From: Bacteroidales bacterium
GTDB taxonomy: Bacteria; Bacteroidota; Bacteroidia; Bacteroidales; Paludibacteraceae
DNA: 9,120 nucleotides
Assembly (NCBI GenBank): GCA_900769035.1
Contig: CAAGFD010000072.1
Location: forward strand, 1 to 9,120
Direction: 5' to 3'
The translations under genes were made by a program, and so were the position numbers. A model generated the notes under the pieces. It saw nothing but the letters and a program-made list of their open reading frames with translations, did no database searches and was not told the origin of the DNA. Below are positions 1 to 5,835 of this stretch, piece after piece; the stretch's first letter is position 1; every line of letters starts with the position of its first letter.

Positions 1-255
1 ATAGGTGTTACTGTGCCGGATAATGCCCCTATAGCACACATTGTACTTAAATTCGAAAAAAATAGATTTCCATACATAATTTCCAAACCAATCCATCATA
101 GTCAAATAGTATTATCTCAAACTGATTGCACAATTCAGATAATCGTTCGTCCGAATAAGGAACTAATTTCCTTAATATTTTCATTTATCCCCGACGTTGA
201 AGTACTTGAGCCAAAATGGTTTAGAAACAAAATCAAAAAAAAAAATCAAATCTAA
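1..255 (+). CDS. WYL-domain transcriptional regulator, C-terminal part (5' end outside window)
   Basis: The reading frame is open from base 1 and stops at TAA 253-255, so the window holds about 84 C-terminal residues. They match the last part of WYL-domain regulators. A strand reading IAHIVLKF is followed by the 'PxxxSKPIHHSQ' stretch, a central strand, and an ending that reads FIPDVEVLEPKWF, close to the usual 'fGpeVEVLeP' end of the C-terminal extension (WCX). The lysine-rich tail KIKKK follows. A GTG at 13 is in frame but is probably internal, because IGVTV before it also fits the family. WYL proteins are usually helix-turn-helix regulators that sense a ligand, often a nucleic acid or nucleotide. 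The DNA-binding end is not visible. The gene lies 197 bp upstream of rtcB on the same strand, which makes it a plausible rtcB regulator; this is inference. Confidence 0.8.
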   Translation: MGVTVPDNAPIAHIVLKFEKNRFPYIISKPIHHSQIVLSQTDCTIQIIVRPNKELISLIFSFIPDVEVLEPKWFRNKIKKKNQI

Positions 256-301
256 CATGCAAAAATATTTTTCTGTGAAGTTAGACTGCACAGAAGAGCA
301 G

Positions 302-309
302 TAATTTTG
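302..309 (+). promoter_or_regulatory. Candidate -7 element upstream of rtcB
   Basis: TAATTTTG, followed by C, matches the Bacteroidota -7 consensus TAnnTTTG(Y). No good TTTG -33 box lies 19-21 bp upstream; the nearest sequence is a weak GTTA at 280-283. If it is used, transcription would start near 316 and give rtcB a leader of roughly 135 nt containing the inverted repeat at 335-396. In AT-rich DNA a chance match is possible. Confidence 0.35.
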
Positions 310-334
310 CACTCGAAAATAAGACACATTTAAT

Positions 335-396
335 ATTTATAGAATCATTATTTGAATGTTAAGTTATAAAACGTATCCGAAGAAATTTCTATAAAT
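335..396. repeat. 10-bp inverted repeat in the rtcB leader
   Basis: ATTTATAGAA (335-344) is matched exactly by its reverse complement TTCTATAAAT (387-396), with 42 bp between. In RNA this could form an AT-rich stem in the rtcB leader; in DNA it could be a pair of half-sites for a dimeric regulator such as the WYL protein next door. No function is shown by sequence alone. Confidence 0.4.
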
Positions 397-426
397 TTTA
401 ATGTGCTTTTTCGTAGATAAATTTTA
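391..426 (+). repeat. 10-bp direct repeat before rtcB
   Basis: ATAAATTTTA occurs at 391-400 and again at 417-426, 26 bp apart start to start, ending 26 bp before the rtcB start. The first copy overlaps the right arm of the inverted repeat at 387-396. These could be operator sites, but AT-rich 10-mers recur easily by chance. Confidence 0.3.
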
Positions 427-452
427 CAAAGATAATAAACACATAAAACTCT

Positions 453-1625
453 ATGGAAATCAGAACAATAAACAATCGTATTGTTAAAATATGGACAAAC
501 GAGGTGGACGAAAATGCTATTAATCAGATAACAAATCTAACTACACTACCCTTTCTATTCCACCACTTAGCAATTATGCCGGATGTACATGCAGGTAAAG
601 GAATGCCTATTGGAGGTGTATTAGCTTGCGAAGGAGCAGTAATTCCTAATGCTGTGGGTGTAGACATCGGATGCGGAATGTGTGCGGTGAAAACTAATTG
701 GTCGGTTGAAGAACTGCCCAAAGAGGTGATACGCAAAAAAATAATGAAAGGCATTCGCGAAAGAATTCCACTTGGTATGGATCACCACAAAGAGGCACAA
801 GATGCCATGTATTTGCCACAAGGATATGATATAGATAAGATGGAGATTGTAAAGCGACGCCAAAACTCTATTCTCCACGAAGTTGGCACACTTGGAGGAG
901 GAAACCATTTCATAGAACTACAAAAAGATGAAGATGGAAATCTATGGATAATGATTCACTCAGGTTCTAGAAATCTTGGAAAACAAGTCGGTGATTATTA
1001 TAACAAAATTGCAGCTTCTCTTAATGAGAAATGGCATTCTGTTGTCTCACCGGAGATTCATCTCCCATTTCTAGCTCTTGACACAAAGGAATTTGGAATG
1101 TACTGGAATGAAATGAAGTATTGTATCGACTTTGCCCTCTGTAACCGGAAGCTAATGATGATGCGCATACAAGAAGTAATTGCAGATTGTTTAAAAGGCA
1201 TTGAATTTGAACCGATGATAAACATTGCACACAACTATGCCGCTTTTGAGCATCACTTTGGAAAGGATGTAATTGTACATCGTAAAGGAGCTACTCTTGC
1301 TCGTGAAGGTATTATAGGAATAATACCCGGTTCACAAGGAACAGCATCTTACATCGTGGAAGGACTTGGTAATCCCGAATCATTTTGCTCTTGTTCTCAT
1401 GGTGCCGGACGCGTTTTATCTCGTAAAGCAGCCATCATGAAATTAAATATGGCAGAAGAGATTGCCCAACTAGAATCCAAAGGAATTGTTCATGCAATTA
1501 GGAGTCAAAATGATATGCAAGAAGTAACGGGAGCTTACAAAGATATAGACGAAGTAATTGCTAATAAACTTGATCTAGTAAAAGTAAAGACAAGATTATT
1601 ACCAATAGCAGTAATTAAGGGGTAA
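453..1625 (+). CDS. rtcB: RtcB family RNA-splicing ligase
   Basis: RtcB joins RNA ends bearing 2',3'-cyclic phosphate or 3'-phosphate to 5'-OH ends in a GTP- and Mn-dependent reaction through a guanylated histidine. At 390 residues the protein is full length for the short bacterial form. Motifs in order: MPDVHAGKG (43-50), GVDIGCGM with metal ligands D71 and C74, GGGNHFIE with N151 and H152, IHSGSR with H169, HNYAAFE with H260, HRKGAT (276-281), PGSQGTASY (292-300), and SHGAGR with H316 as the expected GMP-accepting histidine. The protein ends in KG, keeping the conserved terminal lysine (K389). All catalytic positions I can check are intact. No archease, RtcA or PrfH gene is adjacent; the upstream neighbour is a WYL regulator. 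The likely role is RNA repair after damage or toxin cleavage (inference). The ATG at 453 follows an A-rich leader with no Shine-Dalgarno sequence. Transcription ends at the hairpin at 1668. Confidence 0.96.
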   Translation: MEIRTINNRIVKIWTNEVDENAINQITNLTTLPFLFHHLAIMPDVHAGKGMPIGGVLACEGAVIPNAVGVDIGCGMCAVKTNWSVEELPKEVIRKKIMKGIRERIPLGMDHHKEAQDAMYLPQGYDIDKMEIVKRRQNSILHEVGTLGGGNHFIELQKDEDGNLWIMIHSGSRNLGKQVGDYYNKIAASLNEKWHSVVSPEIHLPFLALDTKEFGMYWNEMKYCIDFALCNRKLMMMRIQEVIADCLKGIEFEPMINIAHNYAAFEHHFGKDVIVHRKGATLAREGIIGIIPGSQGTASYIVEGLGNPESFCSCSHGAGRVLSRKAAIMKLNMAEEIAQLESKGIVHAIRSQNDMQEVTGAYKDIDEVIANKLDLVKVKTRLLPIAVIKG

Positions 1626-1667
1626 ATTACCTTTGCTCATAGTTATATTATTTCTTTAATACAAAGA

Positions 1668-1726
1668 TAACCAAAAGGGTTGATACTTCGTGAAAAATGT
1701 CAACCCTTTTGGTTACTAATTTTTTT
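1668..1726 (+). terminator. Rho-independent terminator of rtcB
   Basis: A perfect 16-bp stem pairs 1668-1683 (TAACCAAAAGGGTTGA) with 1700-1715, with a 16-nt loop and a T7 run at 1720-1726. It lies 43 bp after the rtcB stop codon and separates rtcB from the next cluster. Confidence 0.88.
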
Positions 1727-1788
1727 ACCGAACAAAAAAAATATTAAGTAATATTATGTTTAGTATGATTTATATGAATTAAAATTTG

Positions 1789-1796
1789 TACCTTTG
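1789..1796 (+). promoter_or_regulatory. -7 element of the promoter for the recombinase-like/YgbA_NO cluster
   Basis: TACCTTTG followed by C matches TAnnTTTGY exactly. It lies 31 bp before the ATG at 1828, just after the rtcB terminator. No clear TTTG is seen at the -33 position; the closest is TTTAG at 1759-1763, which is slightly too far. The promoter probably still drives the YgbA_NO gene even though the first gene is broken. Confidence 0.55.
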
Positions 1797-1827
1797 CACT
1801 TGGTGTCATTTAGCATTGAACATCTGT

Positions 1828-2454
1828 ATGGCAAAAGTTGGTTACATATTCAAGACAACACACTATGACGGTTTCGACACTGATATATAGTGGATGAAGC
1901 AATATGTTTGTATACAAGTGATTAAGGAGGAAAATAAACACGGGAAACTGCGTCCCAAATGGAAACAGCTCATAGCCAGTCTGGAACGAGGGAACGAAAT
2001 TTTTCTTGCCAAATTCAGCAACACACTGCATAGTTCTCGTGAATTGGCAACATTCATCGAGTTCTGCCGAGTAAAGGTGGTTCGGATTGTCTCCATTCAC
2101 GACAAGATTGACAGCCGTGGGGATTTGTTTCCGGAAACCAAAACCTCCGATGTACTGGAGATGTTCGGTTCGCTTCCAGAAGAGTGTGCCGCATTACGAA
2201 AAGCTTCAGCACATATCATCCAACTAAAGCAGAACATAAACCATCCAACCAAAGAGAAAAACATCAGCAGGGCAGAGCGTGAAAAAACTATCGTGGCGAT
2301 GTACAATAACGGGCATTCCATTGATGACATCTGGAAAGTGAGTGGATACAACAGCCGCAGTTCGGTGTTCCGCATTCTTAATAAATACGGTGTTTCACTC
2401 AATCGAGGCAAGTTCAGCGGGCCGCTTGGGAAACGTAAACCAAAAGATGAGTAA
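1828..2454 (+). pseudogene. Serine recombinase (resolvase)-like protein, interrupted by an amber codon
   Basis: From ATG 1828 the frame reads MAKVGYIFKTTHYDGFDTDI, then TAG at 1888-1890, then WMKQYVCIQV and onward to TAA 2452, giving 208 codons if the stop is ignored. The layout follows resolvases: an N-terminal catalytic-like domain (about 1-135, with the 'RP.W..L..sL..GnEi' region) and a C-terminal helix-turn-helix around SIDDIWKVSGYNSRSSVFRIL. Active-site residues look lost even without the stop: the 'RVS' stretch bearing the nucleophilic serine reads FKT, and the 'DRLxRS' region reads SNTLHSS. It may therefore belong to a recombinase-derived, non-catalytic DNA-binding family. A shortened protein could start at ATG 1894 (186 residues), but it would lack the first strand and there is no obvious initiation signal. 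Base composition is clearly more GC-rich than rtcB or ogt. The 3' end overlaps the next gene by 8 bp. Confidence 0.75.
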
Positions 2455-2761
2455 CGATATGGTAAAAAAACGTATTGAAGAGGAGAAGAAGGTAGTAGAA
2501 CAAATGATTTTTTTATACTGCCGAAAAAAGGAAGGCAACGCAAGCCTATGTCCGGCTTGCCAAGAGTTGTTGATATACGCAAGGGACAGACTTAACCATT
2601 GCAAATTCGGAAACGACAAGCCAACTTGTAAAAAGTGTCCTGTACATTGTTATCGCCCGGATATGAAAAAGCGGATAAAAATGGTTATGCGATGGTCCGG
2701 TCCGAGAATGCTTTTTTATCATCCTGTCTCAGCCGTCAAACATCTGTTTAGAGAATTGTAA
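2447..2761 (+). CDS. YgbA_NO family ('nitrous oxide-stimulated promoter') protein
   Basis: This is a small basic protein of 104 residues, recognised as the YgbA/nitrous oxide-stimulated promoter family by its C-terminal half: the TCKKCPVHCYRPDM stretch (60-73), then MRWSGPRMLFYHP (81-93) and a final VKHLFREL. It has seven cysteines (25, 35, 38, 52, 61, 64, 68), including CPAC and CKKCxxxC, which suggests metal or Fe-S binding. E. coli YgbA is linked to growth under nitrosative stress; the biochemical function is not settled. The frame is open further upstream (from 2342), but that part lies out of frame over the recombinase-like gene. Homologues begin with the charged helix VKKRIEEEKK, so I choose ATG 2447, which overlaps the previous stop by 8 bp and suggests translational coupling. 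ATG 2459 is an alternative. The gene looks intact although both neighbours are broken, and its G+C is higher than the window's core genes. Confidence 0.85.
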   Translation: MSNDMVKKRIEEEKKVVEQMIFLYCRKKEGNASLCPACQELLIYARDRLNHCKFGNDKPTCKKCPVHCYRPDMKKRIKMVMRWSGPRMLFYHPVSAVKHLFREL

Positions 2762-2780
2762 TCGCAACAACTTTTATCCG

Positions 2781-3035
2781 ATGAACAAACGAGAAAACAT
2801 ACAAGAAACCGAACGGCTTGCTATCCGCAAACTCACCCATGACGACTTTGAGACTTTGATATCAATAATAGGCAAGCCGGAAGTTATGTACGCTTGGAAA
2901 CATGGCTTCAATGAAGATGATGTACAAGACTAGATAGAAAGACAGCTCGTCCGATATGCCCAAGATGGTATCGGGTATTTTGCCATTCTACAGAAAGCAA
3001 GCGAACCTACTCTCAACAAGCAACCGCAAAATTAG
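2781..3035 (+). pseudogene. GNAT acetyltransferase remnant (amber-interrupted, 3'-truncated)
   Basis: From ATG 2781 the frame reads MNKRENIQETERLAIRKL and on to ISIIGKPEVMYAWKHGF, the typical start of a RimJ/RimL-like GNAT acetyltransferase ('ETERLxLRxLtxdDf... dPevmyaw'). A TAG at 2931-2933 interrupts it after 50 codons. The same frame then continues as IERQLVRYAQDGIGYFAIL, again good GNAT sequence, before the similarity fades into EPTLNKQPQN and a TAG at 3033. The acetyl-CoA-binding half (the R/Q-x-x-G-x-G/A region) is absent. Full-length relatives are about 170-180 residues, so more than half is lost. The truncation falls next to the IS30-like remnant on the opposite strand, which probably replaced the 3' end. 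It starts 19 bp after the YgbA_NO stop and was probably once co-transcribed with it. Confidence 0.8.
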
Positions 3036-3041
3036 TGACAA

Positions 3042-3218
3042 AAAAATGAATAATACCTCAAGAGGGAAGAAAAAATTAAGTTTTTCTCTAGGTCTAGCAT
3101 TAATACGGTGTTGAACATTGATTATATTTTGAAGTTTAACATGGTTAAAATCAGTACCTTTAGGGAAGTATTGTCTGATTATTTTATTAATAGCTTTAAT
3201 GCCTCCTTTTTTATGTAT
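3042..3218 (-). mobile_element. IS30-family transposase remnant, C-terminal part
   Basis: On the minus strand the frame from 3218 down to 3042 reads KGGIKAINKIIRQYFPKGTD and then, after a spacer, INARPREKLNFFFPLEVLF. This matches the end of IS30-family transposases ('NxNGLIRQYFPKGTDF ... LNnRPRKxLGyxtPxEvf'). The position of the catalytic glutamate of the DDE triad, normally just before 'NTNGLIRQYFP', is lysine here (codon 3195-3197). A stop at 3219-3221 cuts the frame off upstream, and the rest of the transposase is missing. The conserved 'LGYKTP' has decayed to LNFFFP. I could not identify terminal inverted repeats or a target duplication. It is an old, inactive scar between a truncated GNAT gene and another truncated frame. 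Confidence 0.72.
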
Positions 3219-3233
3219 TTAGGAAACTAATAG

Positions 3234-3473
3234 TTTGATACAACTAACTTATGTTCGCATTTAAAGAAAAAACTACTCAAATCTGATGGTATATATTTCC
3301 CTCTTTGGCAAATCATACAAAACGATAAATCATTAACTGCCGTAGTGCGTTCTCGTCAACTTCACATATATCGAAACGGGAAAAAAATACTTATTCTATC
3401 AGGAAAAGCCCAACCCAAAATTATTAGAGACGACGAAATTAATCAACTAATCAACGCTATACCTCAAAATTGA
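3234..3473 (+). pseudogene. Unrecognised reading frame, N-terminally truncated (no start codon)
   Basis: An open frame follows TAG 3231-3233 and runs 79 codons to TGA 3471-3473, without an ATG, GTG or TTG before codon 40. The sequence looks protein-like: KSDGIYFPLWQIIQNDKSL, then a strand-turn-strand section with RSRQLHIYRNGKKILILSG, and a polar end (IIRDDEINQLINAIPQN). I do not recognise the family. It begins just after the IS30-like remnant, so it is best read as the 3' end of a gene whose front was lost when that element inserted or decayed. It ends 10 bp before the alkyltransferase gene on the same strand, so the two may once have formed an operon. A start at an ATT or ATA codon cannot be excluded. 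Confidence 0.45.
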
Positions 3474-3483
3474 TTTTAGATAT

Positions 3484-4017
3484 ATGCAGAATAAAAACAC
3501 CTTAATCACTAAGCAATATAATTCACCATATGGTAAACTATTATTAGGGTCATATAACGAACATATTTGTTTATGTGATTGGATAATAGATAATTGTAAA
3601 GAAAATGTAAATAAAAGACCCATAAAGAGTGTATACTCAGATTATATTGAAGGCACTTCAAATATAATAGAACTTGCTTCTAAACAATTAGATGAGTATT
3701 TCTTTGGTACAAGAAAATATTTCAATATACCATTATTGCTAAATGGTACAGATTTTCAGAAACATATATGGAATTGCTTACTTTTAATTCCGTATGGAAA
3801 TACAATTTCTTATAGCGAAATAGCGAATGTAGCCGGAAAACCTAAAGCTATTCGTGCTGTAGCTAATACAATTGCATCTAATGCCATCTCAATCTTTATC
3901 CCATGCCATAGAGTTATTGGAAAAAATAATACTTTAACAGGCTACCGAGGAGGATTAACAACAAAACAATCTCTATTAAACTTAGAGAATAGTAATATTA
4001 ATACAACACTCTTTTAA
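3484..4017 (+). CDS. ogt: Methylated-DNA-[protein]-cysteine S-methyltransferase (Ogt/MGMT type)
   Basis: This is a suicide DNA-repair enzyme that moves an alkyl group from O6-alkylguanine (and O4-alkylthymine) to its own cysteine. At 177 residues it is the single-activity form, with no Ada N-terminal phosphotriester domain. The variable N-terminal domain covers about 10-85 (SPYGKLLLGSYNEHICLCDW). The conserved C-terminal DNA-binding/catalytic domain covers about 88-170 (FQKHIWNCLLLIPYGNTISY, then SEIANVAGKP). It has RAVANT with the expected arginine finger R124, and the active site IPCHRVIG with nucleophile C141. TGYRGG with a following leucine-rich helix closes the domain. Most relatives read 'NPIsi' before PCHRV; here it is NAISI, a mild deviation. 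The ATG at 3484 follows the preceding stop by 10 bp. The exonuclease gene begins 14 bp downstream, so the two probably share a transcript. Codon usage is strongly AT-biased, like the core genes here. Confidence 0.93.
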   Translation: MQNKNTLITKQYNSPYGKLLLGSYNEHICLCDWIIDNCKENVNKRPIKSVYSDYIEGTSNIIELASKQLDEYFFGTRKYFNIPLLLNGTDFQKHIWNCLLLIPYGNTISYSEIANVAGKPKAIRAVANTIASNAISIFIPCHRVIGKNNTLTGYRGGLTTKQSLLNLENSNINTTLF

Positions 4018-4031
4018 CGACAAAACTTTTT

Positions 4032-4520
4032 ATGCAAGATTTTACTGCTATAGATTTTGAAACAGCAAATAATGAAAAGAGTTCCGTTTGCTCAATAGGT
4101 ATTGTAATTGTCAGGAACGGCGAAATAGTAGAAAAATTTTATTCTCTTATTAAGCCGGAACCTGAATACTATATTTATTGGTGCACACGTGTACATGGAC
4201 TTTGCTATGAAGACACAAAAGATGCTCCGGTATTTCCGGATGTATGGATGCAAATAGAAGATAAAATTAAAGATTTTCCGCTTATTGCACACAACAAAAC
4301 TTTTGACGAGAATTGTTTAAAAGCTGTATTTCGTACATATCAAATGGATTATCCCGACTATGAATTTCATTGTACTTGTAAAGCTGCCAGAAAAAAATGG
4401 CCCGGACAGAATAACTCTTTAGATGTAGTAGCAGCCAGATGTGGTTACCATTTAACCAATCATCACAATGCATTGGCAGATGCAGAAGCTTGTGCAGCTA
4501 TTGCTTTAAAAATATTATAA
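4032..4520 (+). CDS. DEDDh-family 3'-5' exonuclease (DnaQ-like)
   Basis: A 162-residue stand-alone exonuclease of the RNase T/DnaQ superfamily. The metal-binding residues are in order: D8 and E10 in AIDFET (motif Exo I), D92 in IAHNKTFDENCL (Exo II), and H145 with D150 in HHNALADAEACA (Exo III), which is the H-x4-D spacing of the DEDDh subtype. This degrades single-stranded nucleic acid ends from 3' to 5'. It has no polymerase domain, BRCT domain or helicase fusion. Whether its substrate is DNA (repair, proofreading) or RNA cannot be told from sequence. It sits 14 bp after the alkyltransferase gene on the same strand, consistent with a small repair operon. It converges with the ThrE-family gene, the two stop codons being only 8 bp apart, and I see no strong terminator hairpin between them. 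Confidence 0.88.
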   Translation: MQDFTAIDFETANNEKSSVCSIGIVIVRNGEIVEKFYSLIKPEPEYYIYWCTRVHGLCYEDTKDAPVFPDVWMQIEDKIKDFPLIAHNKTFDENCLKAVFRTYQMDYPDYEFHCTCKAARKKWPGQNNSLDVVAARCGYHLTNHHNALADAEACAAIALKIL

Positions 4521-4528
4521 TGTCATTG

Positions 4529-5752
4529 TTATCTTTTTTTTTGCCTATACTGAATTCTCCTTCTAATTTCCGTAACAACGATAATTCCAAAAACAATTGC
4601 AAAAGTGAGTTTTAAAGCCAAAAATCCACTAGATAATGCGGCATTCAATTGGTCTGACACAATATTATAACTAGTCCAGAATACACCTGCTCCTGGAACT
4701 AAAGGGAAAATTCCACAAACAAGAAAAACTATAATGGGGCATTTACGAAATGTAGCAAAATAATACGATAAAAATACCACAACCATTGTTGCAAGAAAAG
4801 TAGATTCTACACTAGACATACCACATAAGCGAGATAAAATCAAGTACATTATCCATCCGGACAATCCACAAATTCCGCAATCCAAATAATATTTATGAGG
4901 TACACCAAAGAGAACTGCAAATGCCATAGTACCAATAAAAGCAGCTATTAATTGAAACCACCAATGAGCTGTAAAAGGATCTATCGATATACCATCAAGA
5001 TGGATCATCTCTCCTATTATCTTACTATCTAATACGAAAGTCAAACTCACCCCTAAAGCAATACATAAAAACACCATCAATGCATCCATTAAACGTGTAG
5101 CCCCTGCAATGTAATCTTCTCCAGCTAAATCACGAATTCCATTAGTAAAAGGCACACCCGGAATAAGAGGTATTATTGATCCAATAATAACATTACCCAA
5201 ATTACCTATACCACAATGATGAAAGAAAATACATATTGCAGTAACTAGCATACTACCTACTATATTGGCTGTAAATTTTGATGTAAAAGTTGAACTTATT
5301 AACAACACAAACAGCCATAAGAATATTCCACAAATAAATGAAATACAACAATCTATAACACTACCTCCAAAAATAGCACAGAATCCGGCAGAGCCGAATG
5401 CTGCACCCATAATTTGCTCAACATAAGAGTGATTTGGCATATTTCGAATAGCAGTCAATTTATCACGGCACTCTTCAAGTGTGCATTCTCCCATCTCAAC
5501 CCGATGTGATAATTGACTCACAGCAACCACCTTATTAAGTTGGGTACCATGGAATGGGATATATTCTACATTTGCATAACTCTTGCCTGTAGTAAAAATA
5601 CCATTAGATAGGACAAAAAAGCTACCAGCATCTGCACCATATTTGGAGGCTATTCGCTGCATAACTTCCTCCACTCGTGCAATTTCGGCACCATTTTCCA
5701 ACATAATATGTCCAGCCAAAGAGGCGACCTCTAACACATCGTCTTTATTCAT
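4529..5752 (-). CDS. ThrE-family threonine/serine exporter, single-chain form
   Basis: An inner-membrane protein of 407 residues joining both halves of the ThrE family: an N-terminal ThrE (DUF1212) part and a C-terminal ThrE_2 (DUF3815) part. In many bacteria these are two adjacent genes. Residues 1 to about 115 are soluble, with the typical ENGAEIARVEEVMQRIASKY segment (19-38). About ten hydrophobic segments follow from residue 118, with IPGVPFTNGIRDL (a conserved signature of the first half) in the middle and GIFPLVPGAGVFWT (signature of the second half) near the C-terminus. The tail is basic (RRRIQYRQKKR). Characterised members export L-threonine and L-serine using the proton gradient; the substrate here is inferred. 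The ATG at 5752 gives the normal N-terminus. It lies 83 bp downstream of rng, beyond a terminator-like hairpin, so it may have its own promoter or depend on read-through. Confidence 0.85.
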   Translation of the reverse strand: MNKDDVLEVASLAGHIMLENGAEIARVEEVMQRIASKYGADAGSFFVLSNGIFTTGKSYANVEYIPFHGTQLNKVVAVSQLSHRVEMGECTLEECRDKLTAIRNMPNHSYVEQIMGAAFGSAGFCAIFGGSVIDCCISFICGIFLWLFVLLISSTFTSKFTANIVGSMLVTAICIFFHHCGIGNLGNVIIGSIIPLIPGVPFTNGIRDLAGEDYIAGATRLMDALMVFLCIALGVSLTFVLDSKIIGEMIHLDGISIDPFTAHWWFQLIAAFIGTMAFAVLFGVPHKYYLDCGICGLSGWIMYLILSRLCGMSSVESTFLATMVVVFLSYYFATFRKCPIIVFLVCGIFPLVPGAGVFWTSYNIVSDQLNAALSSGFLALKLTFAIVFGIIVVTEIRRRIQYRQKKR

Positions 5753-5775
5753 AAAAACGCGCTTTTTCTCTTTAT

Positions 5776-5813
5776 AAAAATCCGCAATTCATATAAAAAA
5801 TATGTATTGCGGA
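5776..5813 (-). terminator. Terminator after rng
   Basis: The arms 5781-5794 and 5800-5813 pair at 13 of 14 positions (one T-T mismatch), around TCCGCAAT/ATTGCGGA. On the minus strand the stem is followed by T5 (5780-5776). It is 22 bp after the rng stop and upstream of the ThrE-family gene, so it probably limits read-through from rng into the exporter. Confidence 0.7.
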
Positions 5814-5835
5814 AAACTATTATATCATAAATATA

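Noticed and set aside
2342..2446. Upstream extension of the YgbA_NO frame starting MDTTAAVRC
   Set aside because: It lies out of frame within the recombinase-like helix-turn-helix coding region and does not resemble the family; homologous sequence begins at ATG 2447.
2097..2582. 161-codon minus-strand frame opposite the recombinase-like gene
   Set aside because: It is a shadow of the plus-strand coding sequence, with no recognisable domain and an arginine/serine/leucine-rich composition typical of antisense frames.
1888..2933. TAG read as a sense codon, since two genes carry in-frame TAG (1888 and 2931)
   Set aside because: The mS38/bS22-like gene ends naturally at TAG (7497-7499) exactly where its family ends. 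Both interrupted genes lie in one decaying, compositionally distinct segment. Nonsense mutation is the simpler reading.
4505..4545. Terminator between the exonuclease and ThrE-family genes (T-rich run at 4530)
   Set aside because: The sequences around the T run do not form a convincing stem on either strand.
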